Source of the DNA: Notospermus geniculatus | Lineage: Eukaryota; Nemertea; Pilidiophora; Heteronemertea; Lineidae | Direction of reading: 5' to 3' | NCBI GenBank assembly: GCA_002633025.1 | Contig: NMRB01000682.1 | Coordinates: 116,192-180,191 of the forward strand | Length of the DNA stretch: 64,000 nt | Part shown: piece by piece, positions 12,901-21,082 of the stretch | How the letters are laid out: each line of letters starts with the position of its first letter | Position numbering within the stretch: the stretch's first letter is position 1 | Position numbers and translations under genes: made by a program | The notes under the pieces: generated by a model | The model's database searches: none | What the model was told of the DNA's origin: nothing | What the model saw: the letters and a program-made list of their open reading frames with translations, nothing else

Positions 12901-15900
12901 GCGGGCAATGCGGAAAATGCTTTGTTTGGAACCAGCCGTGGAGCGTTACAAAGCATTTCCATTCTGCATATGGTCGGCGAGGAAGTATCGTTCAAGAGGC
13001 AATTCATACTTAACAATAAATTTCTACTGGAATCCCAAATTATAACCTAATGTCTGTTAATTCGTTAATGAACCGAAAACTTCTCCGACCCACTCGAAAA
13101 TCTTCGCCATGACGAAAGAGTCTCAACTCAACTGTACTTAAAAGATTTCAGCCGCCGTAAATTGACCATTTAATGGGAATCAATAAACTATGATTACCTG
13201 TCGCCACACCAGATGCGACAACCAGGTCTAATTTTCGTGACCATTATCAACAGTTAAATAGAGTTAACGGTCTTTCAGGTAACCAGGGAATCGTTTGGCT
13301 TCATAGAAATGTCACCTTACCTCGACGAGCCCCTGAAGTATTCTCACGGCCATTACCAGGCCGTAGTGAACCTGCGCAGCTCCAGGGACGAGCAGGTTAA
13401 GGAAAGCAGTAGAGGCTATCGCCACGCCGAACACTCTGCAAAGAGGCGTTGAGATTGAATGAAAGCGAAAACATGTAGCAAGTGGTACTTTCTTACGCAT
13501 TGAGTTGGAAAGAACGTACTTCAAGAAACAGGTGTTTGCATCGTGTGCAGTGCTTGACTGAAGAGGCCGGGCGGATTTAACGACTCTCTGTACCATGTCA
13601 GCATCACAGAGAAACGATTTCAAGATCGCGTTCGTCAATAACGAAATTTGGCAGGCTGCCTTTGAATTATGGAAAAAATTTCTTAGTGAAGCATGGCCTC
13701 GTGTTCGGTGACAATGGCAAAACTGAGAATACCAAGGAAAGATGCACTGCCGCAATATTATTGTCTTTCTATTCTTGAAATCACGGGTTCGCTGAGATAG
13801 ACGAAAAAAAATTCCTACTCAAGTTGAGTACTTTAGACTACTCATCAGTCATTTTGTCCCTCAGATGAGTAAAAAGTTACTCATCGGGCAAAAGGAGCTG
13901 CCTTCCTACTCACTATGAGTAACTTTCTACTCAACATGAGTAACTTTCTACTCACTATGAGTAACTTTCTACTCAACATGAGTACCTTTCTACTCAACAT
14001 GAGTAACTTTTTACTCATCTCAGGGACAATATGAGTACCCCGAAACTACTCAGCATGAGTAGGATTTTTTTTTCATAGACACCCCTGATTACCGCCATGA
14101 AACCAACAGTAGGCTTACGTATTCGTAACAAAAGGACATTAGAGAAGTGTTTAATGAAGAAGACTTTGGTTACAGCCAGAATACCATGATCCCCTTCAAG
14201 AGATAGGCCAAAGTAATTTCCATCTGGAAAAAAATCCTTTGCAAGACAGAGGGTTTCTTAGCTGTCATATGCCAACTTGTTTATTCGTTCTAAATCTCTC
14301 TTTTAACGTTTTGTTTGATCTTGGAAATATCATGGATGTACTCCTAGTCAATAATCTGTCTTCCTCGAGATCAAAGGGTAAAGGATTTATCCTTTTGAAT
14401 CCAACAAAAGACAGATTACTAATACCAATAATTTCTCATTGCAAAGGAAGAAAGTCGCGGCTAGAAAATGTCGAAGGGGAACTTAGAATGTTTTTCCTGA
14501 TGCACACACGGTGCGTATCAGGAAATGTTTAATATTGAAGAGGGTGCGTTCTTCCCCGCGATACGATGGTTAGCAAATGCCAAAGGTAATAGTCAGTGAT
14601 TTTAATAAGTCACTGGGATTCGCTGATTGAGTCTGCCCCGCTTTCTAGTTCTTTAAAAAGGGGATTGGTGGATAGAGAACGTATCAATACTTTATCTGCT
14701 TATTCTTGACCCACCTCCCCTTGCCGCCCCCGCAATGTCAGGCTGATCAAGGAGATTAACGCTGGTTTAATATTTCAGAAGGATATGCCACGAGTGGCGG
14801 AAACAAGGCGAATAATGTCGATGAAATTTTCTATAATGGGTAGAGGAGTGAAAGGAAAAGACATGTTGAGCCTTTGCAATTTGATAAGGCACAGTGCACT
14901 TTGATCAGGTTGGAGTTGCACTCCAAAATAACCCTTACATGTGCACACCCACCAACGTATTTCAGAGAAATAGCGCACTATATAAGACGCAGCGAACTAT
15001 ATACTTGTAGTGGTGCTTTATGGAAAATGGCAACTAGAATGTAAAATGTTCTAACCTGGTTTGTAGTACCTTCTACATGCATGTGTATTGCCAAATTTTG
15101 ACCATGATCATGTTAACCTGGAACCGAGTCTTGCCCTAGAACATTTCGATTTAACATTTGTCATTTGTTCTTTTGGTACATTCACGTTCACCCAGGTGAG
15201 CACATGGTCCATGGACCATTTCATGTAAAAACGGGAGACCACGAACCTGTTGGCTGCGTATCTGGAGGCAATATACCCTCCCGGGACCTGTGTGATGATG
15301 TAACCCCAAAAGAACGAACTGTCGATCATTCCCACGACACCTGGACTCCAGTTGAACTCTGGTCCGTCCACTTCCTGGAAAAGAAATAAATATGGGTGAT
15401 CACAAGAAAGGGTTTGTAACAATGGCGAAGTACCCATCTTCATGTTCTGATGAAAAACATTTGCTGAGATTGGCATGCTCAGCCAGCTATTCAGAGTTTG
15501 CAACAGCAATTGGTATATTTAAAGGGGCAGAGTATTCCATCCCTATCTACGATAAATATACCCGCGTTAAGGGAGACATCTATTGGCAATGTTGTTGAAC
15601 TACCGCTTAACAACCTCGCCCCATCTTATTATAATGGACGGTAGCCATGTTGGATGTGTTATCAACCTGAGTTGACCTGTTATCTGCTATACCTTGCTAT
15701 GTAATGACTGTACACAGTTCGGGCGGATCGGACTTTGTGCCCTATCTCCTCCTTAGTTAGGGCTTGAATCCTACGAAGAGGGGCCTATGTTTACAGTACA
15801 ATAGGAGGAGAGTGCCCTTACGGCATTTTGGTCTTAAATGAAGTGATTATTTGTATGAAAAAGAGATAAAATCAGCAGTGTGGTGACCTGCATTCTCACC

Positions 15901-18900
15901 ATACATTCTCCAATACTGGGGCGAAACGTGAAACTACATGTACGGTATTGGAGAATGATGCTATCACCGCCGGTGGCGCCGGCTGTCGACAGAAAGTGGC
16001 AATAACGTGGCCCTTTAACTTTAAGTTCAGTGAATTTGGGATTGTCCGGTAGGTTCTGCAGTGTTCTTTCAATGGAGGATAGGTATGGAAAAACAAGAAA
16101 ATGGCTTATCAGCTTATTTTGACGCACCTTTCCCTTTATCACTAAATTGTCAGGGAAACCAAGGAAATAAATGGTTTAAAGTTTCAAAGTATTGGACATG
16201 TCGATGGTTGGTGGTAAAAAGAAGATTAATAGGGTGAAACGGTGAATAATGGTGTAGAAATTGAATGGAAAACAATATTCAATGATTTCTTTCTGTCATT
16301 TGTTCAACACGAACGAAACATCTGGATACAAATAAAAGTAAATTGTTCGGACAGCAAAATGGGCGATGTCTACTTTTGAGAGAACCACTTGGGAAGTGTC
16401 CACCGGCTTGTTTTTCTTGATGCATTCATGAGACCATCGCATTCCCCAACCATTGGTGGACACGAAAATCTTAAACATCCAACTCGCTGGATTCTCCACT
16501 TGTGGAATGTTTTCTTCAGCTGTACGGCATGCTCTGCCCTTTGTTACTATGGCTTCTTGGACAAGAGGCCAGTCAAATGTCGTGACAATGCATAATGGCG
16601 TTCGACTGTTGATGCAAAGTTGGCCGAAGGCGTGCGGCGAACTTCAAGTTCTTCCTGTTTTTAAACATCGGTATTCGAGAAACAGGTATTTTTGCTTAAT
16701 CTGCGTTCGTTCGTGACACAAATGGTTGGCTGATTTTTCTGCACTGCCTGTGGTTGATTTCTTCTACGTACAAGAGACGTTCCAGGGAAAAAGCACCGAC
16801 CCTCTCTGCTCTGCGCTGTGAACATATTACATTGTATTTCAAACCCATATGAGTTACATGTAATAGTGAGGTTTCGCAAATCTGACGAAACACGAAGTAC
16901 GAAATACGAAATTCAACATTTCCAGGACCTAATGTATTTTTGGAGATGGTTGGTACCGCAAATGTCCCTGCCGCCACGGCGTCTTTTAGCATATCATGTA
17001 AGACCGAGAGAGGTATGGTGCATCTTGAATTTTTAATTTTCCACTTCGTGTCTTTACGAAATGGAAACGAAAGATTAATATACACCGTAACTCTATTGGC
17101 CTAACATCATACGCTAAAAGACGCTCTTGCAGCAGGCGATATTTCTGGTACCAACCATCTCCTGAAATAAATAACGTCTGTATGGAAATGAATTCCAATT
17201 TCGTATTTGGAACTTCGTGTTTCGTCAGATTTGCGAAACCGCACTATTATTTCAAAGTCATGTGAGTTATTTTCGGAACTCTGTCGGCAATCCTTTCAGA
17301 GCCGCTACTGATGGTGTTATGTGATGATTCGACAAGTACGCGGATGGACCCTTTCCAATCGCATTCCTTCCAGTGACGAAGGCGTTAATCGGCTTGCATC
17401 GCCCAATATAAACTACTTTAGAAGTATGCGCAACACGGATGGCAGCTTAGAAGCCACAAAAATGATGTCCGAAAGTCTAGCTTCGTGCTTCGCAAAATAG
17501 CTTATTGTCGTATTGTTACAGGTGTCGGTGTAGCGCATATTGCTCAGTCGAATGTAACAAGGGACGGATCCTTAATTAATTATCGCATTATCAGATTACT
17601 GGTGGTGCAAAGTAGCCAATCATGCAGAAGGGGTTGTCAGACTCTCCAGATTATTCCATTGAGACAGGATCAGTGAGTGGGTTGGTAAGGAGACCAAATA
17701 TGGCTTTCAATGAGGGGGAGCTGATGAATCACTCTGACTACATGTAGCCTTCTCACACGCTACGCTGACCGTCGACATAGTCCATCAACTGGACATTGCG
17801 ATGTCATAGACCAAGTCCGTGGCGGCAAACAAGAGGCCAACCCAGGCGTTTTATGACGCCAAGGCTGCGCCCAATACTAGTAAAATCAAGATGGAAGCCT
17901 AGTTGCACTCGCTGGCTTCAGACGTTGACACAAACCACTGTCTATACCTGCAATGAATGGTTCGATATTCGAGTAGAATTCGCTTCCATCAGGCTAACAC
18001 TACTTCTCACGTACTCTAAACTCCCACTTCAGCTGTCCCTTTCCTGAAAACTCGGACAAAATGAAGCTGAAGATAATGGGGTGGGTATGGTCAGAAACAG
18101 TAATGTCCTGTCCACTTACTTGTCCCACTCCCGAGCCTGGCAAAGAATGCCAGCATGCGAAATCTTCAACTTAGGATTTGGTCATTTTTTCCGAGTTCAG
18201 GAATGGGACAGGTAAGTGGGAATTTAGAGTATATTTCCAATATACATGTAAGAAATAACGATAACATTAGTGTAACCGTTAGCGGGAAGATCTCTAAAAC
18301 TGTAACGTTGACACTAAACGGTAACGCTATTCATTTGTCCTCAATACAAGCTTTCAGTTGGCGTTTACGTTAGTGTTATTGGAAGAGAGAGATATCTTAT
18401 ATTCTTTATCAAAGTGGCCAGAGCGCTCGACGGCGTTTGTTGGTGTTCCAAATCGCTTGTGTAGGTGTCTAGTGTGCGGTACATTACAGCCCCTGAATGA
18501 TGCTGCCACCATGTCCAAGACCGTTGTTTACCCTACCATTCTCTGGTTGTCATGGGAAGCCAGCCGAGCTTCCATTATGGATATTGAAAAGGAATATTCT
18601 CCAGTTTGTTATGCATCACTGTCACCCTAAATTTGCTCATCTGTTTTCATTACACTCTCACAGCAATCTCGAGCCCACGTCATATCATTTAATAGCCGTG
18701 TTGTTTGATGAGCCTATGATTAACTGCGATACGTTGTAGAGGTTGCGGGTTTATTGTAGCTGTTCGGTATACATTGTTCGGTGATGGAACCGGAAAAAAA
18801 TAGTGAGGTTTCGCAAATCTGACGAAATGCGAAGTACGAAATACGAAATTGGACTTCATTTCCATGACAATACATATATGTATTTCAGGAGATGGTTGGT

Positions 18901-19849
18901 ACCACAAATATATATCGCCTGCTGGAAGAGCGTCTTTCAGCGTATGACGTTAGACTGATAGAGTTACGGTGTAGGTCTATATTAAACTTTGAAATTTATC
19001 TTTCGTTTCCACTTCGTATCTACGAAGTGGAAATTTAAAAGTTCAAGATGCACCATAACTCTCTCGGTCTTACAGGATATGCTAAAAGACGCACTGGCGG
19101 CAGGGACATCTGTGGTAGCAACCATCTCCAGAAGTACGTTAGGTCCTGGAAATGAAGTTGAATTTCGTATTTCGTACTTCGTGTTTCGTCAGATTTGCGA
19201 AACCTCCCTAATATGAGAGGTTATTCAGCTGACACGTAGCTGAAGCGGTGGAGAAGACTAATTTTGGTCTTCTCAGCAGTAGAATCCAGTACAATTTCTC
19301 TTGTACAACTGCCCCCGCCAGTTGCCCCAGATAAGTCCCCTAGGAATATCCCCGTAGACAATTGCCTCCGAGGAAAGTTGAAGATGAAAATGGGAAAAAT
19401 GGGCTTTGTGTTGTAAAGATTCACGGGGGTGGGGGCGATTGTCCAGGGGACATTTCCCTAGGAGTGTTGTCCTAATACCGGACCGGAGACGCCCCGATTC
19501 AGCGCGTACGCTGATTAGGCTGCGTTCGGTTAGGCAGCGTCTGGAAAACGGACCTGTGAATGCAACTTACCACTTCCATGGTGCCGTTTGAGTCATTACT
19601 TCTATAGGTCCGGGTTTTATTGGCCGTCATCTGGACCACTGCGACACCGAGGTTACACCGAATTCCGAATGAGATAAGGAAGCCGATGCTGGAAAGACAG
19701 GCGACGATATACCTCTTGGTGGGATTACACGGTATACACGGACACCGCGGGCACAACTGGGCCTTACGCCGGTGGTCCTCGTCCGCGTCATACTCGTCGA
19801 GAATCTCATGTTTCACGAAGGATTTTTCTTCGTCATCTTTTCCTAGCAT
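3639..19849 (-). CDS. VGLUT: Vesicular glutamate transporter (SLC17A6/7/8 class), 11 coding exons
   Basis: This transporter loads glutamate into synaptic vesicles, driven by the membrane potential made by the V-ATPase. Coding exons in transcript order: A 19849-19571, B 15374-15247, C 13435-13321, D 12699-12612, E 12022-11936, F 11650-11514, G 8298-8149, H 7379-7247, I 5343-5233, J 5111-4978, K 3968-3639. They total 1692 nt (563 residues plus TGA), and every intron is GT-AG with matching phase. Family marks are IRCNLGVA in TM1 (63-70), [10 protein letters not shown] (113-122), [10 protein letters not shown] (166-175), YPACHGIW (178-185), [12 protein letters not shown] (299-310), [17 protein letters not shown] (412-428) and [12 protein letters not shown] (480-491). 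Sequons lie in the first luminal loop at N77, N85 and N88. Arg167, Glu174 and Arg303 match charged residues important in mammalian VGLUT2, but the position of its TM2 histidine is Asp111. Vertebrate VGLUTs are of similar length (about 560-590). Exons D-F have second copies at 10251-9026, described separately. Plasma-membrane or lysosomal SLC17 members (sialin, NaPi) fit less well, because they lack this tail and the YPACHGIW context. Confidence 0.95.
4127..4183. repeat. 13-bp inverted repeat
   Basis: ctcagtctctgta (4127-4139) and tacagagactgag (4171-4183) flank a core with gcatgcgcagactgcgcagc. A second hairpin with gccagaccctcgg and acccgagagtctggc follows at about 4407-4441. Both lie in the intron between exons K and J. 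Confidence 0.55.
4978..5111 (-). CDS. VGLUT: VGLUT exon J: TM11
   Basis: Acceptor cgtattgcag, donor CAT|gtgagt. The exon encodes residues 411-454: [20 protein letters not shown], then [20 protein letters not shown] and KKVH. The loop before TM12 is about two residues longer than in mammalian VGLUT2, if this donor is used. Confidence 0.95.
5233..5343 (-). CDS. VGLUT: VGLUT exon I: TM9-TM10
   Basis: Acceptor ttttcag, donor TCAG|gtgagc. The exon encodes [20 protein letters not shown] and then [11 protein letters not shown] (residues 374-409). It is 111 nt with phases 1/1, so skipping it would keep the frame. Confidence 0.94.
5472..5804. mobile_element. Foldback MITE interrupted by another MITE
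   Basis: The outer arms start with cgggagaatccaacttacc (5472-5490) and pair with ggtaagttggattatcccg (5786-5804). The arms continue through tcgacgcgagtcca, and after the insertion through tggtcataaaaatttt. The opposite, uninterrupted arm reads catggactcg and so gives the original joined sequence. Confidence 0.8.
5504..5643. mobile_element. Inserted 140-bp MITE with gggctggatttcacaaag ends
   Basis: gggctggatttcacaaag at the left and ctttgtgaaactgagccc at the right are inverted repeats that continue as aatcttaag. It splits one arm of the element at 5472-5804 and is therefore younger than it. Confidence 0.75.
5875..5955. repeat. ACATGTA-rich simple sequence
   Basis: Overlapping acatgtac, acatttac and gctacatgta words. 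The self-complementary ACATGTA also occurs singly throughout the window. Confidence 0.7.
6986..7155. repeat. Perfect 170-bp palindrome with two hammerhead-like cores
   Basis: Positions 6986-7070 and 7071-7155 are exact reverse complements, with centre gactgag|ctcagtc and no spacer. Each arm carries the hammerhead-like repeat. On the plus strand: arm I tcca/tgga, a variant core cttgaaaa, stem gatccc/ggggtc at 7117-7132, GAAA at 7133-7136, and an AATT/AATT stem before c7148. It lies in the intron between exons H and I. Confidence 0.9.
7247..7379 (-). CDS. VGLUT: VGLUT exon H: TM8
   Basis: Acceptor ctgttcaacag, donor GGAG|gtaagc. The exon encodes residues 329-372 and the first base of Gly373: [20 protein letters not shown], then [24 protein letters not shown] ends only 18 nt upstream of the acceptor (7398), so the branch point probably lies inside or at the edge of transposon sequence. 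Confidence 0.95.
7398..7537. mobile_element. MITE family 1, copy 2
   Basis: gggtcgtattcaaaaagggtg at the left faces caccctttttgaatacggccc at the right, with the same inner ttaagacttagacacg arms as 1898-2040. It sits immediately upstream of the exon H acceptor. Confidence 0.82.
7791..8022. mobile_element. MITE family 2, copy 1
   Basis: Ends ctctaaactcccactta / taagtgggagttaagag with inner arms cctgtcccattc / gaatgggacagg. The asymmetric middle (gccaggctcgggagtgg) is present in the opposite sense in the copy at 18012-18231. Confidence 0.8.
8149..8298 (-). CDS. VGLUT: VGLUT exon G: TM7
   Basis: Acceptor gctttttcag, donor AAG|gtaaga, both phase 0. The exon encodes residues 279-328: [20 protein letters not shown], then [14 protein letters not shown] and the luminal [12 protein letters not shown]. 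Arg303 corresponds to the TM7 arginine conserved in VGLUTs. It lies just outside the duplicated block, so it is single-copy. Confidence 0.96.
8759..8925 (-). mobile_element. 169-bp-family element, present in one tandem copy only
   Basis: Reverse-strand relative of 2372-2540, from gaaactgtcag to ctgattgccccta. The equivalent site in the other 2.5-kb copy (near 11410) is empty and reads gagcaattgcg. Confidence 0.75.
9026..9162 (-). CDS. VGLUT: Second copy of VGLUT exon F
   Basis: Its 137 nt appear identical to 11514-11650. The intron just past the donor differs (gtacat against gtaggc), so the two copies have diverged right up to the splice site while the exon has not. Confidence 0.85.
9250..9349 (+). 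repeat. Hammerhead-like repeat (copy 1 of the duplicated intron)
   Basis: Core CTGAGGA 9308-9314, stem II GACCCC/GGGGTC 9316-9331 with loop AGTT, GAAA 9332-9335, stem III aattt/aaatt around GCG (9335-9347), T at the expected cleavage position 9348. Stem I is weak. A partial extra cctgaggaagacccc lies at 9251-9265. Confidence 0.6.
9448..9534 (-). CDS. VGLUT: Second copy of VGLUT exon E
   Basis: Same 87-nt exon and product as 11936-12022. The intron just beyond its acceptor differs from the other copy by a short indel after the poly-A tract. Confidence 0.85.
10164..10251 (-). CDS. VGLUT: Second copy of VGLUT exon D
   Basis: It gives the same translation and splice sites as 12612-12699, offset by 2448 bp. 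The flanking intron is essentially identical for more than 500 bp. It is either an allelic copy misplaced by assembly or a real duplicated exon; which copy is used in mRNA cannot be told here. Confidence 0.85.
10794..10840 (-). pseudogene. Truncated second copy of VGLUT exon C
   Basis: These 47 bp match the 3' part of exon C (13321-13367), including the gtaagg donor. The copy ends at the single N at 10841 and lacks its 5' part and acceptor, so it cannot be spliced in as an internal exon. It marks the edge of the 2.5-kb tandem copy. Confidence 0.93.
10841..10841. other. Single N at the duplication junction
   Basis: One ambiguous base sits exactly where the first 2.5-kb copy stops and the second begins, which suggests a contig join rather than a sequenced junction. 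Other single Ns occur at 2869 (in a C run) and 30196. Confidence 0.9.
11514..11650 (-). CDS. VGLUT: VGLUT exon F (upstream copy)
   Basis: Acceptor attttctag, donor AAG|gtaggc. The exon encodes residues 234-278: TM6 ([13 protein letters not shown]) and the start of the large cytoplasmic loop with [14 protein letters not shown] and SIGES, a strong SLC17 signature. It ends in phase 0. Confidence 0.95.
11736..11836 (+). repeat. Hammerhead-like repeat (copy 2 of the duplicated intron)
   Basis: Allelic or duplicate counterpart of 9250-9349. Core CTGAGGA 11795-11801, stem II shortened by one pair (AACCCC/GGGGTC), loop GGTT, GAAA 11819-11822, then the same AATTT-GCG-AAATT hairpin. Confidence 0.55.
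11936..12022 (-). CDS. VGLUT: VGLUT exon E (upstream copy)
   Basis: The acceptor is a run of T then cag; the donor is TATG|gtaagc. The exon encodes the end of Gly204, residues 205-232 and the first base of Gly233, from [15 protein letters not shown] through to CFYFY (TM5 and the start of TM6). The copy at 9448-9534 has the same product. Confidence 0.95.
12612..12699 (-). CDS. VGLUT: VGLUT exon D (upstream copy)
   Basis: Acceptor atttttcag, donor TGTG|gtaaga. The exon encodes residues 175-203 and the first base of Gly204: [11 protein letters not shown], then [16 protein letters not shown], the TM4-TM5 loop signature. An identical copy lies at 10164-10251 with the same splice sites. Confidence 0.95.
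13321..13435 (-). CDS. VGLUT: VGLUT exon C: TM3 and TM4
   Basis: Acceptor cctctttgcag, donor GAG|gtaagg. The exon encodes the end of Arg136 and residues 137-174, including [16 protein letters not shown]. Arg167 and Glu174 are the TM4 charges conserved in VGLUTs. The lowest 47 bp of the exon recur at 10794-10840, where the second copy is cut by an N. Confidence 0.95.
13805..14078. repeat. 21-bp TACTCA/TGAGTA minisatellite inside inverted ends
   Basis: About six units of actttctactcaacatgag type between 13910 and 14010. Each unit contains the small palindrome tactcaacatgagta. The whole block is bounded by aaattcctactca and tgagtaggattttt, themselves inverted repeats. Located in the intron between exons C and B. 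Confidence 0.8.
14080..15246. other. Intron sequence, nothing recognised
   Basis: Intron between exons B and C. An open frame at 14239-14532 has no recognisable motif and contains a local inverted repeat around aatctgtctt / aaagacagatt. Confidence 0.5.
15247..15374 (-). CDS. VGLUT: VGLUT exon B: TM2
   Basis: Acceptor ttcttttccag, donor AACAG|gttcgt (weak at its fourth position). The exon encodes residues 94-135 and two bases of Arg136, covering the end of the luminal loop and TM2 with [19 protein letters not shown]. Where rat VGLUT2 has His128 in the string IHGSFF, this exon reads I-D-S-S-F-F (Asp111). The 128 nt join exon C in phase 2 and restore AANRVFG. Confidence 0.95.
15904..15957. repeat. 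Hairpin, 13-bp arms
   Basis: cattctccaatac (15904-15916) and gtattggagaatg (15945-15957). It is followed by ggtggcgccggctgtcga, which recurs near 32185, so both belong to a dispersed repeat. Confidence 0.55.
16864..17247. mobile_element. Foldback MITE family 3, copy 1
   Basis: Starts tagtgaggtttcgcaaatc, ends gatttgcgaaaccgcacta. The arms continue with tgacgaaacacgaag and extend over the whole ~384 bp, meeting in a central ttccacttcg hairpin. Each arm carries gctaaaagacgc-type sequence. Bordered by TA. Confidence 0.88.
18012..18231. mobile_element. MITE family 2, copy 2
   Basis: Same terminal repeats as 7791-8022 (actctaaactcccac, gtgggaatttagagt). The centre is reverse-complemented relative to that copy. 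Confidence 0.8.
18801..19210. mobile_element. Foldback MITE family 3, copy 2
   Basis: 410 bp from tagtgaggtttcgcaaatc to gatttgcgaaacctcccta, with central hairpin ttccacttcgtatctacgaa. It lies in the intron between exons A and B, about 360 bp from exon A. Confidence 0.9.
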
Positions 19850-19850
19850 T
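19571..19850 (-). CDS. VGLUT: VGLUT exon A: N-terminus and TM1
   Basis: The acceptor is ttctacttacag, directly followed by A and then ATG at 19849. At least one upstream exon, probably 5' UTR, must therefore exist, but I could not locate it. The exon encodes residues 1-93: an acidic cytoplasmic tail (DEYDADEDH), a cysteine cluster CPRCPCIPC at 33-41, TM1 at about 47-73, and the start of a luminal loop with sequons NKT, NDS and NGT. The donor GTG|gtaagt is phase 0. The start is the first ATG after the splice site; a coding upstream exon cannot be ruled out. Confidence 0.92.
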
Positions 19851-20029
19851 CTGTAAGTAGAAAGAAGTGTACCCGGTTAGTGTTTCCTGTTGCTTTCTTG
19901 CATGAGATGGGAATTATCTGGGGAGAAATACTCGCGATGCGTCGAAAATAATTAATCAAGTGGGAAGAAGCTGGCATAACCAGAAAATACCGTGACAACT
20001 GCTGGAATCGGGGGAGAATAGAGAGTTAA

Positions 20030-20190
20030 TAGTGAGTTTAAGAAACCATACGCTAACGTTAACGCTAACGTTATTGACATCATTTTGACGTCACATCGAA
20101 AGAATCTGTTGCATTTCTTCTGGGGGTGACGTCATTTTGACGTAATTAGCGTTATCGTTAGCGTTAACGTTTGGTTTCTTAAACTCACTA
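20030..20190. mobile_element. MITE, tagtgagtttaagaaacc ends
   Basis: Terminal repeats tagtgagtttaagaaacc / ggtttcttaaactcacta with inner cgctaacgttaacg arms and a middle carrying cattttgacgt twice. It lies 180 bp upstream of exon A. Confidence 0.85.
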
Positions 20191-20282
20191 ATAGATAGTT
20201 CCGCTATCAACGGTAACAATAACGCGTTTATTTTTTACATTGCAAACAACGTCAGAAATAGCGTTTGCGTTGGTGTCATCAT

Positions 20283-20439
20283 TAGGGAGTAAAGAAATCA
20301 AACGATAAACGTTAACTTTACGACAACGTTATTTTTCATACCGGTACTGCAAATTCACCAGATTATATATTGAATTTTCGGTACAAAAAATACGTTATCG
20401 TAAAGTTAACGTTTATCGTTTGATTTCTTAAACTCCCTA
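20283..20439. mobile_element. MITE family 4 (GTTAACG ends), copy 1
   Basis: tagggagtaaagaaatcaaa to tttgatttcttaaactccct, arms continuing cgataaacgttaactttacg. Relatives are at 30204-30347, 31962-32070 (partial) and 60474-60631. Confidence 0.85.
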
Positions 20440-20487
20440 TTAACGGAGCGATTTCGTAAACTCTCGAATGTTTCCTGACTCGAGGCT

Positions 20488-20753
20488 GGTACACAGAAAG
20501 CCTTTGCATAGGAAAGCTGCCTAATATAGGTTAGGCGTTATCTTATCCCCAGAATGTCTATCCATGTTAGCGTTTTGCCTAGTAATGTTCCTTAGGCAGA
20601 TCGCCTGATGTACGGATAAAGCAAATGCCCATTAGGCATGACCTAAGGAAGATTAGGCAAAACGCCTACATGTAACTGGGGATGAGATAATGCCTATAAC
20701 CTAGGCCTATTATTAGGCAGCTTGCCTAATATGCAAAGGCATTTTGTCTACAT
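20488..20753. mobile_element. Long inverted-repeat MITE (ttaggc-rich)
   Basis: gcctttgcataggaaagctg faces cagcttgcctaatatgcaaa, with inner arms gttatcttatcccca / tggggatgagataat and gcgttttgccta / taggcaaaacgc. The whole ~265 bp folds back imperfectly. Confidence 0.75.
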
Positions 20754-20829
20754 TCTTTCAGGAAACCAGTGGGCAACCCTGTCCAGACGTTTACCAATAA
20801 GCACAAAACATGAAAAGCATGATGACCAA

Positions 20830-20937
20830 GGGCCTGTTTCATTAAGTGACTTTACGCTAATGGTACCTTTAACCAAATGGAAAATGCATTGAGTTAATGG
20901 CACTATTAGCTTAAAGTCACTTTATGAGACAGGCCCC
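20830..20937. mobile_element. Short MITE, gggcctgtttcattaagtga ends
   Basis: gggcctgtttcattaagtga (left) and its near complement tcactttatgagacaggccc (right); inner acgctaatggtacc pairs imperfectly with ggcactattagct. Confidence 0.8.
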
Positions 20938-20996
20938 AGTCAATTAACAACTTTAAATTTATCCTATTACATGTAATTTGTTGAGTCGTTGAAGAT

Positions 20997-21082
20997 CATC
21001 CTGAAGAAATCAGGTCCTCTTATCATCGCTCCTCGTCCGTGCGAGCTAGGGAGCGATGCTAGGACCTGATTTCTTCAGGATG
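20997..21082. mobile_element. Hairpin MITE with 8-bp target duplication
   Basis: catcctgaagaaatcaggtc pairs perfectly with gacctgatttcttcaggatg. ttgaagat occurs on both sides (20989-20996 and 21083-21090), a clean 8-bp target-site duplication as made by hAT-type transposases. Confidence 0.88.

Larger units (their letters stand above)
10842..13367. repeat. 2.5-kb tandem copy 2 (exons F, E, D, part of C)
   Basis: It starts directly after the N at 10841 and continues without a break into the unique remainder of exon C. It carries a ~140-bp stretch near 11120-11280 and a ~120-bp stretch near 12830-13020 that copy 1 lacks or has in different form. Confidence 0.95.
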
